Of a stretch of DNA of 64,000 nt, positions 16,802 to 24,349 are shown in pieces. Origin of the DNA: Bradyrhizobium erythrophlei. GTDB taxonomy: Bacteria > Pseudomonadota > Alphaproteobacteria > Rhizobiales > Xanthobacteraceae. Within the stretch, counting starts at the first letter, position 1; each line of letters starts with the position of its first letter. Made by a program: the position numbers and the translations under genes. The notes beneath the pieces are model-generated. The model was not told the origin of the DNA. It made no database searches and worked only from the letters and a program-made list of their open reading frames with translations. Location of the stretch: positions 558,001 to 622,000 of the forward strand of contig NZ_LT670818.1 of the NCBI RefSeq assembly GCF_900129505.1. The letters run 5' to 3'.

Positions 16802-18199
16802 CTAGCTGACAGGATCGATCGGCGACGGCGGCGTTCCCCCGGCTTCGATCGCCTCGCCCGCCAGCAAACAGAGATCCTCGCGGTAACGGCCGGAGACCAC
16901 CTGGACGCCGACGGGAACCTTCCCCACCAATCCCGTGGAGACCGTTAGCCCAGGCAGCCCCATGAAGGGAATGGCGATCTGCGTGAGCTGCGCCCGCCAG
17001 ACCCGCGCGAACGAGGCCTCGTCGCGCATATCGAGGCCATCCGGGAACGGCAACTCGCCCGACACCGGCATCAACAGCACCGCATAGGTCTCGAAGAACT
17101 GCAGCCATTCGCGCGTCAGGGTCGCCCGCCGCGTCAGCGCCCTTGAGTAGGCGTCTGCGTCGAATGGAAAAACCTTTGCCCGGTTGCCGCGCAGGCAGGC
17201 GAGCGCGCCGGGATCACCTTCGCGTTCGGCCGCGGCAAGTTGCGCCTCGTAACCGTCGCCGAGCCAGAGTTTTGTCTGGAGGTCCGCAGCCTCCCGCAGC
17301 GGCGGTGACGCGACCTCCTCGACCGTCCATCCCGCGCGCTGCAGACGCTTGCCGGAATCGGCGACCGCGGCTTTGACTTCCGCCGACGTCTCGAGCCCGT
17401 CCGGCTGAAGGCAGAGCGCGGCGCGCTTCGGCATGGCCGGCCCTTCCAGCGGCGCCGGCACCCACCAGGGATCGCGCGCGTCCTTGCCCGACATCGCCGC
17501 AAGCGCGATCCTGATATCGCCGATGCTGCGCGCCAGCGGCCCGGAGACCGCCGAGATCTGCGGCCCGATGGTACGTTCGGGCAGCGCCGCATTGAAGGCC
17601 GCGATGCGTCCCACCGTCGGCCGCAGGCCGTGCACACCGCAGACATAGGCGGGATAGCGGATCGATCCAGCGATGTCGGTGCCATGCGCGATATGCCCGA
17701 TGCCGGCGGCGACCGCGGCCCCTGCCCCGCCAGACGAGCCGCCCGGGGTGATGCTCGCGTCGCGCGGATTTTTGGTGTCGCCATGGACCAGATTGGTGGT
17801 GAACCAGCGGTATGAAAATGCCGGGCAGTTGGTGCGCCCGAGGATCACCGCGCCCGCCTTGCGCAGATTGTCGATCACGGGACTGTTGCTCTGGGCAATG
17901 ATGTCGCGCTGCAGCTTGAGGCCGTTGGTGGTGGCGAAGCCGGCCTGATCGATATTGACTTTCACCGTCACCGGCACCCCCACCAGCGGCCCCAACGCTT
18001 CGTTGCGCGCGATCGCCGCGTCGATCGCCTCGGCCTGAGCCAGCACTTCGCGAGGCCGATGTTCGATCACCGCGTTGATTTTGGGATTGACCGCGTCGAG
18101 CCGCGCCAAGCCTGCGGATGCGGCCTCTTTCGCCGACACCTTTTTCGACCGGATCAGGCCGGCGAGCTCAGCGGCCGACAGACGCCAGATATCCTGCAT
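16802..18199 (-). CDS. amidase (amidase-signature family)
   Basis: A 465-residue amidase-signature hydrolase. The Lys-Ser-Ser catalytic triad is complete: Lys80 (VPVTVKVN), cis-Ser155 (PGGSSGGAG) and nucleophile Ser179 (GTDIAGSIR), with the 75- and 24-residue spacings standard for the family. No GatB or GatC neighbour exists, so it is probably a free amidase rather than a GatA subunit. The substrate cannot be read from sequence. No signal peptide, so cytoplasmic. Confidence 0.93.
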   Translation of the reverse strand: MQDIWRLSAAELAGLIRSKKVSAKEAASAGLARLDAVNPKINAVIEHRPREVLAQAEAIDAAIARNEALGPLVGVPVTVKVNIDQAGFATTNGLKLQRDIIAQSNSPVIDNLRKAGAVILGRTNCPAFSYRWFTTNLVHGDTKNPRDASITPGGSSGGAGAAVAAGIGHIAHGTDIAGSIRYPAYVCGVHGLRPTVGRIAAFNAALPERTIGPQISAVSGPLARSIGDIRIALAAMSGKDARDPWWVPAPLEGPAMPKRAALCLQPDGLETSAEVKAAVADSGKRLQRAGWTVEEVASPPLREAADLQTKLWLGDGYEAQLAAAEREGDPGALACLRGNRAKVFPFDADAYSRALTRRATLTREWLQFFETYAVLLMPVSGELPFPDGLDMRDEASFARVWRAQLTQIAIPFMGLPGLTVSTGLVGKVPVGVQVVSGRYREDLCLLAGEAIEAGGTPPSPIDPVS

Positions 18200-18262
18200 T
18201 GCTCACTCCATTTGCACGCCCGCTTGTAGCGTTACGTGGCAATGCTTGTCGACCGTCAACCC

Positions 18263-18327
18263 CGTCATTCCCCGATGTGCAATTGCACATCTGAGGGCGC
18301 GTCGTGAGACGCGAACCCGGAATGACC
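18263..18327. repeat. palindromic intergenic repeat between amidase and DUF6894 genes
   Basis: CGTCATTCC at 18263 is inverted at 18319-18327 (GGAATGACC). Inside is a perfect 16-bp palindrome, ATGTGCAATTGCACAT (18275-18290). It has the form of the short dispersed repeats found between genes elsewhere in this window, although it is a different sequence family. Confidence 0.75.
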
Positions 18328-18355
18328 GCGGGTGGACGATCGCCGCAGCCCGGCG

Positions 18356-18613
18356 TCAGTGTCTCGTGGCGGGAATGTCGGAGAAATCCAGGATCGCCTC
18401 GGTAAAGGGAAACTCGAGTACGATCTCGCCGGTGTCGTCGGTCACTTCGAGCACCGCATTCAACAGGCCGCCGCCGGTGCCTTCGCTCTTCAGCAACTCC
18501 CGGATCATGGCGCGGCCCACTTCCCATGCCCGATCGGGATCGCGCAGTTCCTCGCCTTCGGGATCGGAGATCAATTCTTCCCCGATACGGGTGTTGAAGA
18601 AATAGCGCGGCAT
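18356..18613 (-). CDS. DUF6894 family small protein
   Basis: An 85-residue acidic protein of a family very common in Bradyrhizobium (MPRYFFNTRIGEEL start, then DPEGEELRDPDRAWEVGRAM). It is a short soluble protein without known function. The stop at 18356 lies just beyond a dispersed repeat. It is read away from the pqq operon. No regulatory role can be inferred. Confidence 0.85.
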   Translation of the reverse strand: MPRYFFNTRIGEELISDPEGEELRDPDRAWEVGRAMIRELLKSEGTGGGLLNAVLEVTDDTGEIVLEFPFTEAILDFSDIPATRH

Positions 18614-18912
18614 GGGTCGAATCCACTCTGGGTTAGGGGCTCCCGTTCGGGAGCCGGCGGCTGCTCACAAGTTCTTTATCTGGAATTCGCCCGATGAGGT
18701 CGACCGGTATCGCGATCAGGTTGTTGCGGAAGATTATGAACCCGTTGATCCGGCTTTGGTTTGACAGCCCGCCGCACATTCCCGTGAATTCTTTTGCGTC
18801 GCAATATGGAAACCTAAGGTTTTGCGGCAAAGATTTCACTGGCGAACTTTTCATTCCCGATTAGTTTATCTCCCGAGGGCGGAATGCGTCCGGTCTAGCA
18901 TGGAGAGCCAAA

Positions 18913-18993
18913 ATGGCCTGGAAGACCCCGAAGATCGTCGAAGTGCCGGTCGGCATGGAAATCAACATGTATGCGTGCGCCGCCCGCAAGTAA
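18913..18993 (+). CDS. pqqA: pyrroloquinoline quinone precursor peptide PqqA
   Basis: A 26-residue ribosomal peptide, MAWKTPKIVEVPVGMEINMY then ACAARK. Glu16 and Tyr20 are the residues cross-linked by PqqE to form PQQ, and the ExxxY spacing is intact. GGAG lies about seven bases upstream of the ATG. The remaining bases after the stop lead to pqqB 155 bases later, a spacing often seen because pqqA is transcribed in excess. The gap 18614-18912 should hold the promoter; I see no clear consensus there. Confidence 0.97.
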   Translation: MAWKTPKIVEVPVGMEINMYACAARK

Positions 18994-19148
18994 GCGGCAG
19001 CGACCTCGCGTTCTAACTCAAGCGGACCTCCAGGCGTGACCCGTTCCCGACCGAGGAACGTCATTCACGCCTGTGTCCGCTTTCAGGGTTTTTCGAGTAT
19101 CGAAGCTTTGGAATTGCTAGAAGCTTTGGAATTTCCAGGAGACGGATC

Positions 19149-20078
19149 ATGCTTCGCGTCGTCGTCCTGGGCGCCGCGGCAGGTGGTGGCGTTCCACAAT
19201 GGAACTGCGGATGTGCGGCGTGCCGGATGGCGCGGGGCGAACACCCGGAGCTTCAGAGCACGCAAGCTTCGATCGCGGTCAGCGCCGATGGCGAGCACTG
19301 GTTCCTGGTCAACGCCTCTCCTGACCTGCGCCAGCAACTGACCGCAACGCCGCAGCTTCACCCAAAAGCCGGAAAACTTCGGCACAGTCCGGTTGCGGGC
19401 GTGATCCTGACCAACGGCGAGATCGACGCAGTCGCGGGCCTGTTGTCGATGCGCGAGGGCTGGCCGTTCACGATCTACGCGCATGAGAAGGTGCTTGCGA
19501 TCCTGAAGGCGAACAGCATCTTCAACGTGCTGAGCGAGAAGAATGTGCAGCGCCAGGCGATCGGGATCGAGAGGGCTTTCGAGCCGGCCCTCCCGGATGG
19601 CGTACCGTCCGGCATCGAGATCGTGCCGTTCGAGGTTCCCGGGAAGAGCGCCTGGTATCTGGAGGGCAAGGCTCACCCCGGCGGCAATAGCGGCGCAGGC
19701 GACACGCTCGGGCTTCGGATCAAGGACAAGGCGACGGGCAGGTATTTCTACTTTCTGGCCGCCTGCGCCACGGTCACCGACGATCTCAAGGCCCGGCTTG
19801 CCGGCGCGCCCCTCGTCTTCTTCGACGGCACGGTGTGGCGCGACGACGAGATGATATCGGCCGGCCTCGGCAGCAAGACCGGACAAAGCATGGGGCATAT
19901 CGCGATGTCCGGCGACGACGGCGCAATCGGAAGCCTGGCCGGCCTCGATATCGGCCGGAAGGTATTTCTGCATATCAACAATTCGAATCCGGCGCTGCTG
20001 CACGATTCCGCGGAGCGCAGGATGGCCGAGCGCGCGGGATGGCAAATCCCCGCCGATGGAACGGAGATCACGCTGTGA
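19149..20078 (+). CDS. pqqB: PQQ biosynthesis protein PqqB
   Basis: A 309-residue metallo-beta-lactamase-fold protein, proposed to hydroxylate the tyrosine moiety of the PqqE-modified peptide. Typical N-terminus VVLGAAAGGGVPQWNCGC is seen at residues 4-21, with the two zinc-site cysteines CGCAAC. AGGAG precedes ATG 19149. It overlaps the pqqC start (GTGA). Confidence 0.96.
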   Translation: MLRVVVLGAAAGGGVPQWNCGCAACRMARGEHPELQSTQASIAVSADGEHWFLVNASPDLRQQLTATPQLHPKAGKLRHSPVAGVILTNGEIDAVAGLLSMREGWPFTIYAHEKVLAILKANSIFNVLSEKNVQRQAIGIERAFEPALPDGVPSGIEIVPFEVPGKSAWYLEGKAHPGGNSGAGDTLGLRIKDKATGRYFYFLAACATVTDDLKARLAGAPLVFFDGTVWRDDEMISAGLGSKTGQSMGHIAMSGDDGAIGSLAGLDIGRKVFLHINNSNPALLHDSAERRMAERAGWQIPADGTEITL

Positions 20079-20881
20079 ACGCAATAACCCAGCACGCCGC
20101 CCAGAACGCGGCAAAGCCCGACGGAATGACGGCGTTTTCGCGCGGCAAGAGCGCGCCCCTGCATAGCGCCGAAGAACTGGAAGCCGCCCTCCGCCACATC
20201 GGCGCGGTGCGCTACCACAATCTGCATCCGTTTCACCGGCTCTTGCACGGCGGCAAGCTGAACAAGGGCCAGGTGCAGGCCTGGGCGCTGAACCGCTATT
20301 ATTACCAGAGCACCATCCCGATCAAGGACGCGGTGGTGATCTCGCGCTTCCGCGACCGCGCCACGAGGCTGGAATGGCGGCACCGCATCGAAGACCATGA
20401 CGGCGATGTCGGCACCGAAGGCGGCATCGAGCGCTGGCTGAAGCTGACCGAAGGTCTCGGCCTCGACACCGCTTACGTGGAATCGACCGAAGGCATCCTC
20501 CCCGCGACACGCTTTGCGGTGGAGGCCTATGTGCACTTCGTCCGCGACAGGAGCCCGCTGGAAGCCATCGCCTCCTCGCTGACGGAGCTTTTCGCGCCGA
20601 ACCTGCATGAAGAGCGCATCTCGGGAATGCTGGCGCATTATAATTTCGTCAATCCCGACATCATGAGCTATTTCAGCCGGCGCCTGACCCAGGCGCCGCG
20701 CGATGCCGGTTTCGCGCTCGCCTACGTCAAGACCCATGCCAAGACGCCTGCCGAACGCGAGGCGGTCTGCAACGCGCTCTTGTTCAAGACCAATGTGCTA
20801 TGGGTTCAGCTCGACGCGCTGTATCATGCCTATGTCGAGGGCCACATTCCGCCGGGCGCGTTCGTGCCCCAGCAGAATTAG
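20075..20881 (+). CDS. pqqC: pyrroloquinoline-quinone synthase PqqC
   Basis: A 268-residue cofactorless oxidase that carries out the last ring closure and eight-electron oxidation to PQQ. Family stretches are visible (YHNLHPFHRLLHGGKL, WALNRYYYQSTIPIKDA, DHDGDVGTEGG). I use GTG 20075, which overlaps the pqqB stop; ATG 20126, 17 codons in, is the alternative and leaves the conserved core intact. It is followed 30 bases later by pqqD. Confidence 0.96.
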   Translation: MNAITQHAAQNAAKPDGMTAFSRGKSAPLHSAEELEAALRHIGAVRYHNLHPFHRLLHGGKLNKGQVQAWALNRYYYQSTIPIKDAVVISRFRDRATRLEWRHRIEDHDGDVGTEGGIERWLKLTEGLGLDTAYVESTEGILPATRFAVEAYVHFVRDRSPLEAIASSLTELFAPNLHEERISGMLAHYNFVNPDIMSYFSRRLTQAPRDAGFALAYVKTHAKTPAEREAVCNALLFKTNVLWVQLDALYHAYVEGHIPPGAFVPQQN

Positions 20882-20911
20882 AGCAAAATTAGAGCAAACC
20901 AGAGGGAACCC

Positions 20912-21220
20912 ATGGCGGGCCGCAACATCAGTGTCAGCGAGGCGAGCCGGCCGGTGCTGCCGCGCCATGCCAGGCTGAAATTCGATGAGACCCGGCAGGT
21001 CTGGGTGATCCTGGCGCCGGAGCGCGTGCTGGCACCTGACGAGATCGCGGTGGAAGTGCTGCAACTCTGCAACGGCGTTCGCAGCGTCGCGCAGATGATC
21101 GATCAGCTCGCCGCAAAATACGCCGCCGAGCGCGGCGCAATCGCGACCGACGTCATCGCCATGCTGCAGGACCTTGCCGACAAGGGATTTTTGACCGAAG
21201 CCCGCGAGAAGACGTCATGA
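20912..21220 (+). CDS. pqqD: PqqA-binding chaperone PqqD
   Basis: A 102-residue RiPP recognition element that presents PqqA to PqqE. The winged-helix core reads ETRQVWVILAPERVLAPDE then LCNGVRSVAQMIDQLAAKY, typical of PqqD. GAGGGA lies upstream of ATG 20912. It overlaps pqqE as ATGA. It is not fused to PqqC or PqqE, unlike in some methylotrophs. Confidence 0.96.
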   Translation: MAGRNISVSEASRPVLPRHARLKFDETRQVWVILAPERVLAPDEIAVEVLQLCNGVRSVAQMIDQLAAKYAAERGAIATDVIAMLQDLADKGFLTEAREKTS

Positions 21221-22440
21221 GCCCGACGCTGACAGATGCCCACGTCATCGATAGCCATACCGCGGCCAGCGATCCCACCGACGGCCTGACGGTGCTGGAA
21301 AATCGCGGCTCGAAGGCCGAAACGTTTGGGATTCCGCTCGCGGTGCTGGCCGAACTGACGCATCGCTGCCCGCTGCAATGCCCCTATTGCTCCAACCCGG
21401 TCGAACTCGACCGCAGCGGATCTGAGCTGTCGACCGAGGAATGGAAAAAGGTGCTTTCGGAGCTCGCCGAAATCGGCGTGCTGCAGATCCATTTCTCCGG
21501 CGGCGAGCCGACCGCGCGCAAGGACCTGGTCGAACTGGTGCAGCACGCCAGCGATGTCGGGCTGTATTCCAATCTGATCACGTCGGCGGTGCTGGTGACG
21601 AAGGAAAAGATCGCCGCTCTGGCGGATGCCGGATTATGTCACGTGCAGATCAGCTTTCAGGGCAACGAGCCCGTGGTCGCCGACCGCGTTGCGGGCTTCA
21701 AGGGCGCGCACGCCAAGAAGATCGAAGTCGCAAAATGGACGCGCGAACTCGAGCTGCCGCTGACGGTGAACGCGGTGATGCATCGCCAGAACCTGTTCCA
21801 GCTGCCCGACATCATCCAGATGGCGGTCGATCTCGACGCCGACCGGCTGGAAGTCGCCAATGTGCAATATTACGGCTGGGCGCTGAAGAACCGCGCGGCG
21901 CTGATGCCGACGCTCGCCCAGATCGAGGACACCACCCGCATCGTCGAGGACGCACAGGCGCGGCTGAAAGGTACGCTCGCCATCGACTATGTGGTGCCGG
22001 ATTATTACGCACTGCGGCCGAAGAAATGCATGGGCGGCTGGGGCCGGCAGTTCTTCAACATTTCGCCCGCGGGCAAGATCCTGCCCTGCCACGCCGCCGA
22101 AAGCATCACCGGGCTCGAGTTTGAATCGGTGCGATCAAATCATTCGATCGCCTGGATCTGGCAGAACTCAGAAGCCTTCAACCGCTATCGCGGCACGGGG
22201 TGGATGCCGGAGCCGTGCAAGAGCTGCGAGTTCAGGGAAGTCGATTTCGGCGGCTGCCGCTGCCAGGCTTTTGCGCTGACCGGCGATGCCGGCAACACCG
22301 ACCCGGCCTGCACGCTGTCGCCGATGCATGAACAGATCTTCAAGCTGGCGGTACAGGAAGCTGCCGGCGACCACAACCGTTTCCTCTATCGCAATTTTGC
22401 CGGCGGTACGCTGGAGACGGGCGACGGCCATGGCGCCTGA
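21217..22440 (+). CDS. pqqE: PqqA peptide cyclase PqqE (radical SAM)
   Basis: A 407-residue radical SAM/SPASM enzyme that forms the Glu-Tyr carbon-carbon bond in PqqA. The SAM cluster motif CxxxCxxC is Cys51, Cys55 and Cys58 (RCPLQCPYCSNP). The C-terminal SPASM domain carries cysteines in KKCMGGWG, ILPCHAAE, PCKSCEF and GGCRCQAF for auxiliary clusters. Coupled to pqqD by ATGA, and overlaps the peptidase gene downstream by 11 bases. Confidence 0.97.
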   Translation: MSPTLTDAHVIDSHTAASDPTDGLTVLENRGSKAETFGIPLAVLAELTHRCPLQCPYCSNPVELDRSGSELSTEEWKKVLSELAEIGVLQIHFSGGEPTARKDLVELVQHASDVGLYSNLITSAVLVTKEKIAALADAGLCHVQISFQGNEPVVADRVAGFKGAHAKKIEVAKWTRELELPLTVNAVMHRQNLFQLPDIIQMAVDLDADRLEVANVQYYGWALKNRAALMPTLAQIEDTTRIVEDAQARLKGTLAIDYVVPDYYALRPKKCMGGWGRQFFNISPAGKILPCHAAESITGLEFESVRSNHSIAWIWQNSEAFNRYRGTGWMPEPCKSCEFREVDFGGCRCQAFALTGDAGNTDPACTLSPMHEQIFKLAVQEAAGDHNRFLYRNFAGGTLETGDGHGA

Positions 22441-23419
22441 CGCCGACGCGGGTAAATCGACCGGCCAACGCTCCGATCCGTTCGCGCCGCTGACCTCGCA
22501 ATTGCTGCCGGTCGGCGACGGCCACGAAATCTACCTCGAAAGCGTCGGCCGAGCCGACGGTATCCCTGCGGTCTATCTACACGGCGGTCCCGGCAGCGGC
22601 TGCCAGCCCGATCACCGGCGATTGTTCGATCCCGAACGGTTCCACGCCATCCTGTTCGATCAGCGCGGCGCCGGCCGCAGCCGCCCCAAGGGCCGCCGCG
22701 AAGACAATACGCTGCCGCACCTGATCGCCGACATGGAGAAGATCCGCGAGCAATTCGGCTTCAAGCGCTGGATGGTGGTTGGGGGCTCCTGGGGCGCGAC
22801 GCTGGCGCTGGCCTATGCGCAGGCGCATCCCGCGCGCGTCAGCGGCATCGTGTTGCGCGCAACCTTTCTCGGCACACGCGAGGAGCTCGAAGGTGCGTTC
22901 CTCGATGCACTGCCGCGCTTCTATCCCGATCTCGGCGAGGATTTTCTCGGTGTATTGCCAGGGGAAGAACGCGCGCAGCCGCTTGATGCCTATTACCGCC
23001 GCATTCTCGATTCCGATCCGCAAGTGCATGGCCCGGCCGCGCGCGCCTGGCACGACACCGAACGAATTCTTTCCGAGCATGCACCGGGACGGGTTCGGCT
23101 CGATCTGGCGTCGCTGAATTCGTCACGCGCCCTGCCCGCGACGCCTTTCATGGAAGCGCATTATTTTTACAACGGCTGCTTCATGAAGCCGGGGCAGCTT
23201 CTCGCCGAAGCCGGCAGGCTCGCCGGCATTCCCGGCCTCATCGTGCAGGGCCGCTACGATCTATTGTGCCCGCCGGCGACCTCGCACGCGCTTGCAACGG
23301 CGTGGCCCGATGCAGAGGTTCGCCTGGTCGAGGGTGCCGGCCACTCGCTGTATGATCCCAGCGTCAGGGATGCCGTGATGCGGGCGATCGCGGACCTCGC
23401 TTCTGAAATCACCCCATAA
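22430..23419 (+). CDS. pip: proline iminopeptidase-like alpha/beta hydrolase
   Basis: A 329-residue peptidase of family S33, which releases N-terminal proline from peptides. HGGPG is at 51-55 (oxyanion region), and the triad is Ser120 (GGSWGATL), Asp277 (GRYDLLCP) and His305 (GAGHSLYD). The ATG at 22430 lies inside the end of pqqE, so it is translationally tied to the PQQ operon. PQQ formation needs proteolysis of the cross-linked peptide, and no pqqF or pqqG gene lies in the window. A role in PQQ peptide processing is an inference. Confidence 0.92.
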   Translation: MAPDADAGKSTGQRSDPFAPLTSQLLPVGDGHEIYLESVGRADGIPAVYLHGGPGSGCQPDHRRLFDPERFHAILFDQRGAGRSRPKGRREDNTLPHLIADMEKIREQFGFKRWMVVGGSWGATLALAYAQAHPARVSGIVLRATFLGTREELEGAFLDALPRFYPDLGEDFLGVLPGEERAQPLDAYYRRILDSDPQVHGPAARAWHDTERILSEHAPGRVRLDLASLNSSRALPATPFMEAHYFYNGCFMKPGQLLAEAGRLAGIPGLIVQGRYDLLCPPATSHALATAWPDAEVRLVEGAGHSLYDPSVRDAVMRAIADLASEITP

Positions 23420-23432
23420 GGACTGTCGAAAC

Positions 23433-24095
23433 ATGCCGCTTGCCGGAAAGGGAATGCTGTTGACCTCGATGGATATCGATCCGGACGACGAGGGCGATTT
23501 CAACCGGTGGTACGACCGCGAACATCTGATCGAGCGCGTCGCGATCGACGGCTTCCTGGAAGCAAGGCGCTACATCGCCCATCGGGGCAGCCCGAAATAT
23601 CTCTGTCTGTATTCGACCGAAACCTTCGAGGTGCTCGACAGCCCGGCCTATCGCAAGGCCCTGACGACCCCCACCGAATGGTCGAAGACGAATCTGGCGC
23701 GCTTCAAAAACATGATCCGCACCATCGCGCGCATCACCGTCAGCCACGGACAGGGCCGAGGTGCCGTGCTCGGCATCATCCGCCTTCGCCCCGCCGCCGG
23801 AAGTCACGACAGATTGCGCGCATCGCTCCGCGACCAGCTCGATCCCGAACAACGCGACGGCATCATCTCGATGCATCTGATCGAGAGCGATCCCGCACTG
23901 TCGAAACCACTCACCAATGATCCGCCGGTTTCCGATCCGGGCGCCGGCGACTGGTTCGTGCTGATCGATGCCACGAATGTGAACGCGGTCTCCGAGGCGA
24001 TGGCCGCGCTCGCTTTCGAAGGTGGAATAAAGGTATCGTCGGGCAGTTACAATCTGATGTGGGATCTCGCACGATCAGACATTCGGTTGTCTTAA
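23433..24095 (+). CDS. DUF4286-like two-part protein at the end of the pqq operon
   Basis: A 220-residue soluble protein starting 13 bases after the peptidase stop, with AAGGA upstream. The N-terminal half (DEGDFNRWYDREHLIERVA, then GFLEARRY) resembles dimeric alpha-beta barrel proteins of the DUF4286/EthD kind. The C-terminal half looks like a diverged second ferredoxin-like unit (DWFVLIDATNVNAVSEAMAA). No catalytic motif is known. The tight spacing suggests co-transcription with pqqABCDE-pip. It may be unrelated in function. The gap 24096-24349 has no supported gene. Confidence 0.8.
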   Translation: MPLAGKGMLLTSMDIDPDDEGDFNRWYDREHLIERVAIDGFLEARRYIAHRGSPKYLCLYSTETFEVLDSPAYRKALTTPTEWSKTNLARFKNMIRTIARITVSHGQGRGAVLGIIRLRPAAGSHDRLRASLRDQLDPEQRDGIISMHLIESDPALSKPLTNDPPVSDPGAGDWFVLIDATNVNAVSEAMAALAFEGGIKVSSGSYNLMWDLARSDIRLS

Positions 24096-24349
24096 ATCAA
24101 TGCAACAAGCCCGCATGAGGGCATATGCTGCACCGCCACATGAAGCGGAGCCGCATTAAAGCCGGGGGGCCAGACCAATAGCGAATGGCGGTTAAGCAAA
24201 AATGGCTTTTCAGTGCCGCGCCGATCATATTGAATGGCCCGATTCATTAAGCCAATGATATGTTTGGCAAACCACAAGAACGCCGCGATGAGCGTTCACA
24301 GCACAAGATAAAGGCCGCGCGGTTTCTCGTCGTCGCGGATAAGGTAGGA

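Noticed and set aside
18633..18854. A 73-codon minus-strand frame between DUF6894 and pqqA genes
   Set aside because: No ribosome-binding site and no familiar sequence; it lies in the probable pqq promoter region.
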